A stretch of 64,000 nt of DNA from JABCZS01 sp041660525 (lineage in GTDB: Bacteria > Pseudomonadota > Gammaproteobacteria > JABCZS01). The position numbers and the translations under genes were made by a program. The stretch is from assembly GCA_041660525.1 (NCBI GenBank), contig JBAZWD010000003.1:114279-178278 (forward strand). Reading direction: 5' to 3'. Shown one piece after another: positions 44,846 through 53,596 of the stretch (within the stretch, counting starts at the first letter, position 1; each line of letters begins with the position of its first letter). The notes under the pieces were generated by a model. The model was given only the letters and a program-made list of their open reading frames with translations, was not told where the DNA came from and ran no database searches.

Positions 44846-45120
44846 TACCTAAGTTTTTTAAAACAATTATTTCTATAATTATCGCAGTAGCATCATTAGG
44901 ACTTGTGGTTATATTGTTATCTATTGGCCTAGTGACGCTTTGGTACCTCTTCCTCATCGGCCTCGCTATCTGGGGTATACGCCGTTTATATTACTTTTTC
45001 AAAGGCGAAAAACCACCCACTTTTGTTCAACAATATTCCTATTACAGCAATCGCACCCAAACCACAGGTAAGACAAAACAAGGGCGCGTGATTGATTATG
45101 ATGAGTTTAAAGATAAGTAA
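44842..45120 (+). CDS. Small membrane protein coupled to the 1617-residue protein
   Basis: The 92-residue protein has two close hydrophobic helices (about 8-29 and 31-46) and a hydrophilic Tyr/Lys-rich tail. Its ATG overlaps the stop of the giant gene (ATGA), so translation is probably coupled and the products may interact. I recognise no family. The last 14 nt overlap the vapC stop region on the other strand. Confidence 0.7.
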   Translation: MIPKFFKTIISIIIAVASLGLVVILLSIGLVTLWYLFLIGLAIWGIRRLYYFFKGEKPPTFVQQYSYYSNRTQTTGKTKQGRVIDYDEFKDK

Positions 45121-45523
45121 ACGGATTAATCACTTCTAGCCCAGGAACTTCAAAATCTCTCACATTTCTTGTGACAAATTTTAAATTGTGAACGCGGGCA
45201 GTTGCAGCAAGTAATGCATCAATAACAGGTAAAGGCCGAGGTAAAGTTGCTGCAAGATAACCCCACTGATCAGCAACCGCATGATCAACAGTTAAAATAT
45301 TGTTTGCAAACAATTCAAATAAATCATTTTCAAGCCAAAAGCTTAAAGTGTTTTTTTTCTTCCCTTGCGCTAATTTTTCAATTCCCTTTCGCAATTCACC
45401 TAGTGTTAACACGCTTAAATACAATTTATCTGATGGAATTGCTCTGAGCCAATTGACCACAACATCACTAGGGGTTTTGCGCACTAACTCAGAAACAATA
45501 TTAGTATCCAATAAATAACTCAT
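45107..45523 (-). CDS. vapC: VapC-type PIN-domain toxin
   Basis: The 138-residue PIN-domain ribonuclease has the acidic active-site residues Asp6 (LLDTNIVSELVR), Glu43 (GELRKGIE), Asp102 (VIDALLAATA) and Asp123 (TRNVRDF). VapC toxins cleave tRNA or rRNA when freed from the antitoxin. The start overlaps the antitoxin stop by 4 nt (ATGA), the usual toxin-antitoxin coupling. It is convergent with the 92-residue membrane gene, overlapping by 14 nt. Confidence 0.92.
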   Translation of the reverse strand: MSYLLDTNIVSELVRKTPSDVVVNWLRAIPSDKLYLSVLTLGELRKGIEKLAQGKKKNTLSFWLENDLFELFANNILTVDHAVADQWGYLAATLPRPLPVIDALLAATARVHNLKFVTRNVRDFEVPGLEVINPFTYL

Positions 45524-45768
45524 AAATCAATATCCCTATCGAGAGACTGATCTCGTTCTAAATCAAGCTTAATCCCAACTAAAGGTGATGCGCGTAAAAA
45601 ATCTATTAAATGAGGTTTTTTACCTATTAATTCATCATAATCAACTTTGGATAGTAAAACAGCTTTTTCTTCACCATGTACAGATAGCATTTGCGGTCCC
45701 TCCTTGCTACACATTCTTACCAATTCACTCAATCGTGCTTTCGCATCTTGTAACTGCCAAATTTGCAT
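45520..45768 (-). CDS. vapB: Phd/YefM-type antitoxin of the VapC pair
   Basis: The 82-residue protein starts MQIWQLQDAKARLSELVR, the Phd/YefM DNA-binding fold (prevent-host-death family), with GPQMLSVHGEEKAVLLS following. The C-terminus (DLERDQSLDRDIDL) is acidic and probably wraps the toxin. GGAGGG 5 nt before the ATG gives strong translation, as expected for an antitoxin. The operator and promoter just upstream suggest autorepression. Confidence 0.9.
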   Translation of the reverse strand: MQIWQLQDAKARLSELVRMCSKEGPQMLSVHGEEKAVLLSKVDYDELIGKKPHLIDFLRASPLVGIKLDLERDQSLDRDIDL

Positions 45769-45785
45769 TTTTACCCTCCATAAAT

Positions 45786-45798
45786 CTAGTCAGACTAG
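45786..45798. promoter_or_regulatory. Palindromic operator of vapBC
   Basis: CTAGTCAGACTAG has perfect 5-bp arms around a 3-bp centre. It lies just downstream of the vapB -10, at the expected transcription start, where binding of the antitoxin complex would block initiation. Confidence 0.65.
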
Positions 45799-45802
45799 TT
45801 TT

Positions 45803-45831
45803 TTTATAGCAAATAAAGTGGCAAAATGCAA
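45803..45831 (-). promoter_or_regulatory. Promoter of vapBC
   Basis: On the minus strand TTGCAT (45831-45826), an exact 17-nt spacer and TATAAA (45808-45803) stand 35 nt before the vapB start. Confidence 0.65.
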
Positions 45832-46108
45832 AATTACATTTTACTTGCACGGATAGTAATGTCAATGCTTTTATGTTTTTTATAGCTAAAATGATAAACA
45901 TTAATGATTATTTCTAATAAATAGGATAATTAAAGATCAGTTGCATATATGCTTTGCATTGGCTCGTGTTAGTCGCTCCATGACAAGACCTACCCCCATG
46001 TCCATCCATCTGATTTATAAGCATATTTTTAAGAGTCAACAAAACAACTTTGCTATACAAAGCATATAATATAGTTATGTAAAAAGCTAAATTATAACGA
46101 GTTCAATC

Positions 46109-47311
46109 ATGTCTGCAGATAGCATAAAAATAGAAGAAACTAAGAATACCGATTCGGCAAAACTGCTTGCTCAATTATGGTCTTTTATTTTAATTTTAAC
46201 TTTCTATAAAAATGAAAGCTATAAAGATGAAGAGAGCAAAAAGAAAAATGAAGAAAAATTAGAAACAGCAATTGCATTGCTAGCCAGCATGCGCGATGTA
46301 CTTGCAATACGCACAGCCAGCTCCCGCGCTTTTAATTTCAATCAAGCACACCATGACGAATCCATAGATATGGAACATGATGAAAGTGTTTTTGCGCTTA
46401 TTTCTTTGCTTTATCTTTTGTGCGCAGCGGCATCCGTTTCTCTTGCCAATAAAGCTCTCCCTATTCCAATGAAAAACAAACTTATTTATGAAGTAATTGA
46501 TACGATTACTTGGTCTGCGATCGCCCTCATGCGCCTTCCGGGCACGTTTGTTTCTGAAATGGATTCAAGTGAATGGGCAGGTATGTCAGACATGCTAGTA
46601 GAGGGATTTGTTGTGGGGTGTTATGGCATCGAATTGTTCAATCAGCTTAGGTATGATTATGCGCAATATCTTCATTATAATAAACTGCTAGAAACTACAG
46701 ATCCAAATAGTCCAGATTATCAATACTACGAGTATGAGCGATCAAAATGTTCGCTTGCACTGACTACAGATTTTGTTCATTTAACTTCTATGGTTGTGGG
46801 CGTTGCTTTGCAAATGGCCGGTGTTACACCGATAGGCCTTTTACTAATGGTTGCAGCTACCATAGGTAATCAATTCAAAAATTTAATTGTCGCTTTTGTT
46901 GATTTACATAAAACAACGCAAAGAGCTACTGATAAATACAACAATGAACTTGCAACAAATCCAGATGATAATCGAAAAAAAGAAATCACAGAAGAATATC
47001 AAAAAACCATTCGCAAAGCAGAGAAAAAATTTGCGAATGAATTAGCAAAATTGGCAGTCATTTTCGTATCTGTTGGATTGTTTGCCTTAGGTGGCCCCGC
47101 AGGCGCATTTGCTTTTGCTGCGGGCATCGCGGCGTTTATCACAGTTAAAAGTGCTTTTTATCTTTATGAGAAATATGAAGCGCATCAAGAAAATAAGCGC
47201 GCATTATTAACAGTGAGCTATCAAGCGGTTGAATCAAAAAATGTAGACGAAGCTAGAGATTCTTCTCCAGTGCCTTCTTCTCCTACGCTTCCTTCACAAA
47301 GAAATACATGA
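46109..47311 (+). CDS. Membrane protein of unknown function (400 residues)
   Basis: I recognise no family. There is no signal peptide. Three hydrophobic regions lie at about 93-117, 225-256 and 313-347, the last Gly/Ala-rich (ALGGPAGAFAFAAGIAAF). Between the second and third lies a charged helix (about 257-312; KKEITEEYQKTIRKAEKKF). The C-terminal 40 residues are Ser/Pro-rich and probably disordered. The ribosome-binding site is weak (ACGAG). Membrane-hairpin pairs of this kind occur in secreted effectors, but no motif proves it. The Rsm22-like gene follows after 15 nt. Confidence 0.7.
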   Translation: MSADSIKIEETKNTDSAKLLAQLWSFILILTFYKNESYKDEESKKKNEEKLETAIALLASMRDVLAIRTASSRAFNFNQAHHDESIDMEHDESVFALISLLYLLCAAASVSLANKALPIPMKNKLIYEVIDTITWSAIALMRLPGTFVSEMDSSEWAGMSDMLVEGFVVGCYGIELFNQLRYDYAQYLHYNKLLETTDPNSPDYQYYEYERSKCSLALTTDFVHLTSMVVGVALQMAGVTPIGLLLMVAATIGNQFKNLIVAFVDLHKTTQRATDKYNNELATNPDDNRKKEITEEYQKTIRKAEKKFANELAKLAVIFVSVGLFALGGPAGAFAFAAGIAAFITVKSAFYLYEKYEAHQENKRALLTVSYQAVESKNVDEARDSSPVPSSPTLPSQRNT

Positions 47312-47326
47312 TACTATTTTTAAATC

Positions 47327-48220
47327 ATGCAAAAAACCTTAGAAACGCTTCTTCAACACACCTCTTTCGCTGCCCTTAAACAAGCTAGCTTCGATTTAAG
47401 CCATCGTTACCGCAACCAAGAAAAGCCGTTTTTAACAAGTCGTGAGCATTATCTAGCTTATTTAATCACACGTTTTCCTGCGACACTTGCTGTCATTACT
47501 CAAGTATTAAAACGTGTCTCCAATTATTCTATTGAATCCATGCTGGATTTAGGCGCAGGTCCTGGAACGGGATTTTTAGCTGCTAAAGAAATTTTTCCAA
47601 TGTTAGCAAAAAGTACTTTGCTAGAAACCGATCCTGAATTTATTAAATTAGGCAAAAAATTAATTGAAACACCTGTAGATTGGCAGCGTGATCATTTGCC
47701 TTGTGAATTAACTTCGCATGATTTGGTATTAATGTCTTATAGTTTAAATGAAATACCCGATATTGAAAAAGTAGTCACGCAAGCATTTCATGCCACTAAA
47801 AAATTATTAGTGCTCATAGAGCCCGGCACGCCCGAAGGTTATGCACGCATTATTCAAATGCGTACGCATTTATTAAATTTGGGTGCACATATGCTTGCGC
47901 CCTGCCCTAATGCATTGCCTTGTCCCATGACTGGAACAGATTGGTGCCATTTCCCTGCGCGTGTTGAACGTAGCAAATTGCATAGACAATTAAAAGATGG
48001 TGATTTGGGTTATGAAGATGAAAAATATTCTTATTTAATTGTAGGACGTGAGCCTGGGTTATTGCCCGCTGCACGCTTAATTGCAAAACCAGAATTTCAT
48101 AAAGGTTGGGTGCAATTGCGTTTGTGCACACAAGGAATAATTAAAGAGAAAAAATTCAGTGCAAAAGATAAACTTGCGTACAAAAAAGCACGCAAGTCAT
48201 CTTGGGGTGATGAGATTTAA
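47327..48220 (+). CDS. Rsm22-like small-ribosomal-subunit methyltransferase family protein
   Basis: The 297-residue protein has a SAM-binding motif (MLDLGAGPGTGFLA) followed by the Rsm22 family hallmarks: VLIEPGTPEGYARI, the cysteine cluster APCPNALPCPMTGTDWCHFPARVERS and GYEDEKYSYL. Mitochondrial Rsm22 is a small-subunit assembly factor with an Fe-S site; bacterial homologues are predicted rRNA methyltransferases of unproven target. Its TAA overlaps the eno TAA on the other strand (TTAA, 48217-48220). Confidence 0.85.
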   Translation: MQKTLETLLQHTSFAALKQASFDLSHRYRNQEKPFLTSREHYLAYLITRFPATLAVITQVLKRVSNYSIESMLDLGAGPGTGFLAAKEIFPMLAKSTLLETDPEFIKLGKKLIETPVDWQRDHLPCELTSHDLVLMSYSLNEIPDIEKVVTQAFHATKKLLVLIEPGTPEGYARIIQMRTHLLNLGAHMLAPCPNALPCPMTGTDWCHFPARVERSKLHRQLKDGDLGYEDEKYSYLIVGREPGLLPAARLIAKPEFHKGWVQLRLCTQGIIKEKKFSAKDKLAYKKARKSSWGDEI

Positions 48221-49455
48221 GCTTTTAATTCCGCTTCAATCTGCAACAAACGATTATACTTAGCAACACGATCACTTCTACATAATGATCCCGTTTTAAT
48301 TTGCCCAGCATTAGTGGCCACAGCCAAATCAGCAATAAACGTATCTTCCGTTTCACCCGAACGATGCGACACTACATTTTTATAGCCCGCTTTTGTTGCC
48401 ATATCCATCGCTTCTAAAGTCTCACTCAAAGTACCAATTTGATTAAGTTTAATCAAAATTGCATTCGCAATATGTTGATCAATACCTTGTTGTAAAATTT
48501 TACTATTCGTCACAAATAAATCATCACCGACTAATTGAATTTTTGATCCCAATGTCTGCGTCAGTAATTTCCAACCTGCCCAATCTTGTTCAGCCATGCC
48601 ATCTTCAATACTGATAATAGGGTAATCATTCACCCATAGTGCTAATAAATTTGTTAAACCTTGTGCGTCTAATTTTTTATTTTCAGACTCTAAATGATAA
48701 AAACCATCTTTATAAAATTCAGAACTTGCCACATCAAGTGCTAACGCAATATCTTTGCCTGGTTTAAAACCAGCTTGCTCTATTGCTTTCAATATCACTT
48801 CTATCGCTGCAACATTAGCAGGCAAATTCGGTGCAAAACCACCTTCATCACCGACTGCAGTATTTAAACCTTGTTTTTTTAATACGCTTTTTAACGTGTG
48901 AAACACCTCTGCGCCATAACGCAAGGCTTCATGAAAATTAGGCGCGCCTATGGGCATAATCATAAATTCTTGAACGTCAACATTATTATCTGCATGCGCG
49001 CCACCGTTGATGATATTCATCATGGGCGTGGGTAATATATATTGGCTTTGCACACGGATATTCGCATATAAAGGTTGTTTTTGAGCATTCGCTTTCGCAA
49101 CCGCAAAAGCCATCGAAACAGCCAATAACGCATTCGCACCTAAACGACTTTTATTTTCAGTACCATCTAATTGAATTAAGGCTTGATCTAATGCTTGTTG
49201 ATCGGCAAATGTTTGCCCAACTATGGCTTTAGCAATTTCCTGATTAACATGCGCAACAGCTTTTTGTACGCCTTTGCCCATATAACGCTGCATATCGCCA
49301 TCACGCAATTCCAAGGCTTCACGTGAGCCTACAGACGCGCCTGAAGGCACAGCGGCATAACCTGTTTGACCATTAATTGTCATTCGAGCAGCAATAGTGG
49401 GATTTCCACGAGAATCTAGAATTTCTTGGGCTTTAAGCTCTTGAATAGTCAGCAT
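48217..49455 (-). CDS. eno: Enolase (phosphopyruvate hydratase)
   Basis: This glycolytic enzyme interconverts 2-phosphoglycerate and phosphoenolpyruvate. The 412 residues include EILDSRGNPTI, the catalytic acid regions ALDVASSEF and SIEDGMAEQDW, the metal ligand in QLVGDDLFVTN, and SHRSGETEDTFIADLAV with INQIGT-type lysine context (LIKLNQIGT). It is about 20 residues shorter than the E. coli protein (about 432). eno is normally downstream of pyrG on the same strand. Here it is inverted and separated by the ankyrin-like gene. Confidence 0.96.
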   Translation of the reverse strand: MLTIQELKAQEILDSRGNPTIAARMTINGQTGYAAVPSGASVGSREALELRDGDMQRYMGKGVQKAVAHVNQEIAKAIVGQTFADQQALDQALIQLDGTENKSRLGANALLAVSMAFAVAKANAQKQPLYANIRVQSQYILPTPMMNIINGGAHADNNVDVQEFMIMPIGAPNFHEALRYGAEVFHTLKSVLKKQGLNTAVGDEGGFAPNLPANVAAIEVILKAIEQAGFKPGKDIALALDVASSEFYKDGFYHLESENKKLDAQGLTNLLALWVNDYPIISIEDGMAEQDWAGWKLLTQTLGSKIQLVGDDLFVTNSKILQQGIDQHIANAILIKLNQIGTLSETLEAMDMATKAGYKNVVSHRSGETEDTFIADLAVATNAGQIKTGSLCRSDRVAKYNRLLQIEAELKA

Positions 49456-49482
49456 TTTTGTTTCCTACCTTTAAAACAGCTG

Positions 49483-49511
49483 ATTTTACCGGCAATTGGT
49501 CTATGCGTCAA
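49483..49511 (-). promoter_or_regulatory. Promoter of eno
   Basis: On the minus strand TTGACG (49511-49506), an exact 17-nt spacer and TAAAAT (49488-49483) lie 28 nt before the eno start. Confidence 0.65.
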
Positions 49512-49592
49512 AGTAAAGCGCTAAAATACAGAGTAAGCAAGATTAAGTTAGATTATTGCCCAAAGTGCACTAGACGGCTAAATAAGTTTCAT

Positions 49593-49611
49593 GATAAAAT
49601 AGCATTTTATC
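49593..49611 (+). promoter_or_regulatory. Perfect inverted repeat at the -10 of the ankyrin-like gene
   Basis: GATAAAAT-AGC-ATTTTATC is an 8-bp perfect palindrome 14 nt before the ATG at 49625. It overlaps an extended -10 (TGATAAAAT) whose poor -35 is TAGACG with an 18-nt spacer. It could be an operator or a 5' hairpin next to the AGGA site. Confidence 0.4.
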
Positions 49612-49624
49612 AGGAATAAATACA

Positions 49625-51850
49625 ATGGCTAACGACTTATTGAAAATCTTAATCAATGACAACAATCAAATAAAAATTAAAGAATATTTAGAAACTAATA
49701 CACTAGATAAAATCACAGAAGATGACATAAACTCTGCATTAGAACAGCTGCACGATGATGCTTGTGACATCAGTCTTCAAGATAAAATCAAGATTCAAGA
49801 ATTGTTATGTCGGTACTTGGTAAAAAATGACATCTTCCTCAGCTTGCCTTCAGGCAATGTTGAAGAATTACAAGAACAAATGTTCAAGAACTTATTCAAG
49901 TATGCTTTAGACATCAAGAAATTCCCTCAAGCAAAAGAGATGCTAGATCATTATGAAACGCTTGGCACATTAATTAACCAAACCACAGCCAATGGAAATA
50001 CTTTATTAGAAGAAGCAATCCGAAACAATAATGACGAGGTATTCAATTTTCTGCTTGAAAATAATGCCAAAATAAACGCTTCGGTTAATGCTCATAATTT
50101 TATAAATCATCCGGGAAAAGTAGAACGCCTTACGAAATTTGGCGCTAACTTCATTGATCTTATGAAAAAAAATCCTGAATTATTATTCACCGCAATCCAA
50201 GACGCCTCTATTTATCCTAATAGATTTCAAAAAGCAATAACTGCAACGCCAAATTTATTAATAAATAAACCCAGAAATCATTATAATAATGAAAACTCTA
50301 ATATTAATATTTTTGAACATTTAGTCTCAACACAGCAATGGCCACTCCTTACACTTGTATTACAACATGTTAAAAACGTAGTCATTCAACAACAAAAATT
50401 TATTAGATGTTTAGATATTCAAAATCCTGTTTCTGAAAATCAAATAATCAACTGCGTAGAAGTGCTCGATTGTTGCATCAAAATATCACAATCAAAAGAT
50501 GCGAATATCCAAAAAGCATTCAAAGATGCAGAATTATCATTCGAATATAAAGACATACAAAACACTAAAACCGATGAATTTTATTTTAACCAAGGATTGC
50601 TGCGTTTTTTAAAACTTTATCACCCCAATGAAGCTCTGCCTGATTTGGCGCAGATCACTTATCCTGAACATGTACAAACATTTTTGAAAGCAGAAGCGCT
50701 AGAAAAATACACGGAGCAAGAACACGCTATTTTAGAAACAACAAGTTATGGCATTCTACCGATTGCAGCTGCATTTCGTCTTAAAAGTAAAATTGAAATA
50801 ACTGAAAATCAATACAAAAACATGACACGTATACCCTTCTTAAAAGAACAACAACGACAACAAGAAGAGCACGCGAAAAATATACTTGCGCTGCATGAAA
50901 GACGAGAAAAAGAGCAACAGGAACAACAAATAGAATTAGACCTCATTGCTGCAAGAACAGCAAATGTTTTAGCGCACAATTTGCCGGATCTGTTCAATCG
51001 ACTTTTAACGGTAATGTTAAATGTTGCCGAGTTTACTAATAGTCGAGATCAAAAAAAGCAAAAGCTTAATAAACTTAATCGCTATATCTCTACACCAACA
51101 CTTTTAGCCACCTATGTTTACGCGATGATGGGAGCAGTAAATAGTGAGCATGAAAAGCAGCAAGGTTTTCCAAATGCAAAAAATGCTGGAATTGGTCTAC
51201 TCATTTATTACATAGAAGCCATTATAGCTGGAATAGTGAATACTCAATTTGTACACACGCCAGGAAATAAGAGCGATAGAATGCTTGCCTTTAATCAATT
51301 ACCTACTAGGTTGCAAACAGAAATAACCGACCTCATGACTTTACTTGATCCTTTACAATTAAAAGTAGACATTGAACCTGGTTGTAAGGTTGATGAGGTG
51401 ATCAACTTATTACATCAGTCTGCAAGCCTATCATTTAATCGTCTTCAAAGCGCGCTACCCAATACAGAACATCCACTTCCTTCTTATCCTAATTTGATAA
51501 AGTATACGTGGAATGAACAGCAATTTTTTGATAGCAAGGACGGTCATCAGCTTTTTTTGCACTGGTTGGTTGCATTGTGTATACATCTTGTTATTCTGAT
51601 AGCTCTTTGGTTAGGCTTCGATGAGCCGCCAGCTGATATGTTATTATACACACCCATTCCGACTATTTCACTGATAATTAATTATTACATCTATAACAAA
51701 GTAGAAAATGCCAGTCTTTATGCAGCAGATACTGTGAGTGAAACTGTTTTACATTTACGTAATCGTGCCAACCATAGACAACAACCCGATAATAATTACG
51801 AACTTCTAGAACTAGGGCCAACAAACAGCAGCCCGACTTCTACTATTTAA
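49625..51850 (+). CDS. Ankyrin-like protein with coiled coil and C-terminal membrane hairpin
   Basis: I recognise no specific family for this 741-residue protein. Around 118-165 it shows one to two ankyrin-type repeats (NGNTLLEEAIRNNNDEVFNFLLENNAKIN). Residues about 400-445 are a Glu/Gln/Arg-rich coiled coil (QQRQQEEHAKN...REKEQQEQQIE). Two hydrophobic helices near 642-664 and 676-693 form a membrane hairpin before a short polar tail. No signal peptide. The combination resembles membrane-targeted effectors of Legionella-like bacteria, which is inference. AGGA lies 10 nt before the ATG. Confidence 0.75.
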   Translation: MANDLLKILINDNNQIKIKEYLETNTLDKITEDDINSALEQLHDDACDISLQDKIKIQELLCRYLVKNDIFLSLPSGNVEELQEQMFKNLFKYALDIKKFPQAKEMLDHYETLGTLINQTTANGNTLLEEAIRNNNDEVFNFLLENNAKINASVNAHNFINHPGKVERLTKFGANFIDLMKKNPELLFTAIQDASIYPNRFQKAITATPNLLINKPRNHYNNENSNINIFEHLVSTQQWPLLTLVLQHVKNVVIQQQKFIRCLDIQNPVSENQIINCVEVLDCCIKISQSKDANIQKAFKDAELSFEYKDIQNTKTDEFYFNQGLLRFLKLYHPNEALPDLAQITYPEHVQTFLKAEALEKYTEQEHAILETTSYGILPIAAAFRLKSKIEITENQYKNMTRIPFLKEQQRQQEEHAKNILALHERREKEQQEQQIELDLIAARTANVLAHNLPDLFNRLLTVMLNVAEFTNSRDQKKQKLNKLNRYISTPTLLATYVYAMMGAVNSEHEKQQGFPNAKNAGIGLLIYYIEAIIAGIVNTQFVHTPGNKSDRMLAFNQLPTRLQTEITDLMTLLDPLQLKVDIEPGCKVDEVINLLHQSASLSFNRLQSALPNTEHPLPSYPNLIKYTWNEQQFFDSKDGHQLFLHWLVALCIHLVILIALWLGFDEPPADMLLYTPIPTISLIINYYIYNKVENASLYAADTVSETVLHLRNRANHRQQPDNNYELLELGPTNSSPTSTI

Positions 51851-51857
51851 TCGCAAA

Positions 51858-51886
51858 GGGACGGGGACTCATTGAATTCCCCTCCC
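51858..51886 (+). terminator. Possible terminator after the ankyrin-like gene
   Basis: GGG-AC-GGGGA pairs with TCCCC-T-CCC across a 10-nt loop, with one bulge. Only a broken T-rich stretch (TATTTGTTATATTATT) follows, so it is a weak candidate. Confidence 0.35.
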
Positions 51887-51943
51887 TATTTGTTATATTA
51901 TTGTCTTATTCAATCTTTTTTTACCCTTTAAGGATTACGGGCC

Positions 51944-53596
51944 ATGACCCAATATATATTCGTCACAGGCGGCGTGGTGTCTTCTTTAGGCAAGGGAATT
52001 GTGTCTTCATCACTCGGTGCCATTCTAGAAGCACGCGGGCTTAAGGTTAAGCTCCTTAAGCTTGATCCTTACATCAATGTTGACCCTGGCACTATGAACC
52101 CTTTGCAACATGGCGAAGTTTATGTGACCGAAGATGGCGCCGAAACAGATCTAGATTTGGGTTATTACGAGCGCTTTGTTCGTACCCGGGTCACAAAACA
52201 TAATAATTTTACATCCGGACAAGTCTACCAAGAAATTTTACGACGTGAACGTCGTGGTGATTTTTTAGGGGGTACTATTCAAGTCATTCCCCATATTACC
52301 GATGAGATTAAACGCCGCGTTAAATTGGGCGCACAAGATGCGGATATCGCCTTAATTGAAATTGGCGGTACTGTAGGTGATATTGAGTCCCTACCCTTTT
52401 TAGAAGCCATCAGACAAATGGGCTTAGAATGTGGCCGCGATAATGTTTTATATATGCATTTAACTTTAGTGCCTTATATCGAAACAGCGGGTGAAATTAA
52501 AACTAAACCTACCCAACATTCGGTAAAAGAATTGCGCTCTATTGGTATTCAACCCGATATCGTGATTTGCCGCTCTAAACAACCACTACCCGATAGCGCA
52601 AGACAAAAAATTGCTTTATTTACCAATGTTGAAGCACGCGCTGTGATTTCTTCTTACGATGTTGATACGATTTATCGTATTCCTTTAGTTTTACATGCAC
52701 AAAAATTAGACGAACTCGTGGTTGATAAATTTAAAATCAAAGCGCCTGTTGCAGATTTACAAGAATGGGTACGCGTGGTGAAAGGTTTAACTGAACCTAC
52801 CGCGCAAATTAATATTGGTATTGTCGGTAAATATGTTGCACTACCTGATGCCTACAAATCTATTAATGAAGCGCTGCTCAATGCCGGTATTCCTGCCAAA
52901 GCACGTGTCAATATTATTTACATAGATTCTGAACAAGTTGAAAAACAAGGCACGGATTTATTAAAAAATCTCGATGCAATTTTAGTACCCGGCGGATTTG
53001 GTCATCGTGGCATTTTAGGTAAAGTGATGGCTGTTGAATATGCGCGTGAAAAACGCATTCCATTTTTAGGTATTTGTTTAGGCATGCAAGTGGCGGTTAT
53101 TGAATTTGCGCGTCATCAAGCCAATATGAAAGATGCAGACAGTACAGAATTTAATGCAAAAACACCTTCCCCTGTAATTGCTTTAGTGAATGAATGGACA
53201 GATGAACAAGGTCAACGTCATCAAGCACAAGACGATTTAGGCGGCACCATGCGTTTAGGTAAACAAACTGCAGAATTAGTAGCAAATACACAAGCCGCAA
53301 AAATTTACGGTAAAACTTTAATTACTGAACGTCACCGTCATCGTTATGAAGTGAATGCGAAATTATTACCGCAATTAGAAAATGCGGGTTTAATCGTGAG
53401 TGCTTATTCCAGCGACGGACATTTAGTCGAAATGATAGAATTACCCACGCATCCTTGGTTTATCGCTTGCCAATTCCATCCTGAATTTACTTCAACTCCG
53501 CGTGATGGACATCCTTTATTTAATAGTTTTGTACAAGCTGCATTAACATATCAACACAGCAAATCCGCTGAAGGCGTAAAACATGAAACTTTGTAA
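51944..53596 (+). CDS. pyrG: CTP synthase
   Basis: This enzyme makes CTP from UTP, ATP and glutamine. The 550 residues have the synthetase domain (FVTGGVVSSLGKGI, LKLDPYINVDPGTMNP, GEVYVTEDGAETDLDLGYYERF) and a C-terminal class I glutamine amidotransferase domain. The amidotransferase has nucleophile Cys378 in LGICLGMQ, and the His-Glu pair in FHPEF. AAGGA lies about 9 nt before the ATG. It overlaps kdsA by 14 nt. Confidence 0.98.
   Translation: MTQYIFVTGGVVSSLGKGIVSSSLGAILEARGLKVKLLKLDPYINVDPGTMNPLQHGEVYVTEDGAETDLDLGYYERFVRTRVTKHNNFTSGQVYQEILRRERRGDFLGGTIQVIPHITDEIKRRVKLGAQDADIALIEIGGTVGDIESLPFLEAIRQMGLECGRDNVLYMHLTLVPYIETAGEIKTKPTQHSVKELRSIGIQPDIVICRSKQPLPDSARQKIALFTNVEARAVISSYDVDTIYRIPLVLHAQKLDELVVDKFKIKAPVADLQEWVRVVKGLTEPTAQINIGIVGKYVALPDAYKSINEALLNAGIPAKARVNIIYIDSEQVEKQGTDLLKNLDAILVPGGFGHRGILGKVMAVEYAREKRIPFLGICLGMQVAVIEFARHQANMKDADSTEFNAKTPSPVIALVNEWTDEQGQRHQAQDDLGGTMRLGKQTAELVANTQAAKIYGKTLITERHRHRYEVNAKLLPQLENAGLIVSAYSSDGHLVEMIELPTHPWFIACQFHPEFTSTPRDGHPLFNSFVQAALTYQHSKSAEGVKHETL

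Larger units (their letters stand above)
45769..46108. other. Divergent intergenic region between vapBC and the 400-residue membrane protein gene
   Basis: These 340 nt hold the vapBC operator and promoter at their left end and a TATAAT (46065-46070) near the right end. An 11-bp inverted repeat (TATATGCTTTG at 45946-45956 and its complement at 46058-46068) is spaced by about 100 nt. I find no RNA gene or small coding frame with a good ribosome-binding site. Confidence 0.6.

Noticed and set aside
45946..46068. 11-bp inverted repeat spaced by 100 nt as possible mobile-element ends
   Set aside because: No transposase or target-site duplication is present, and such matches occur by chance in AT-rich DNA.
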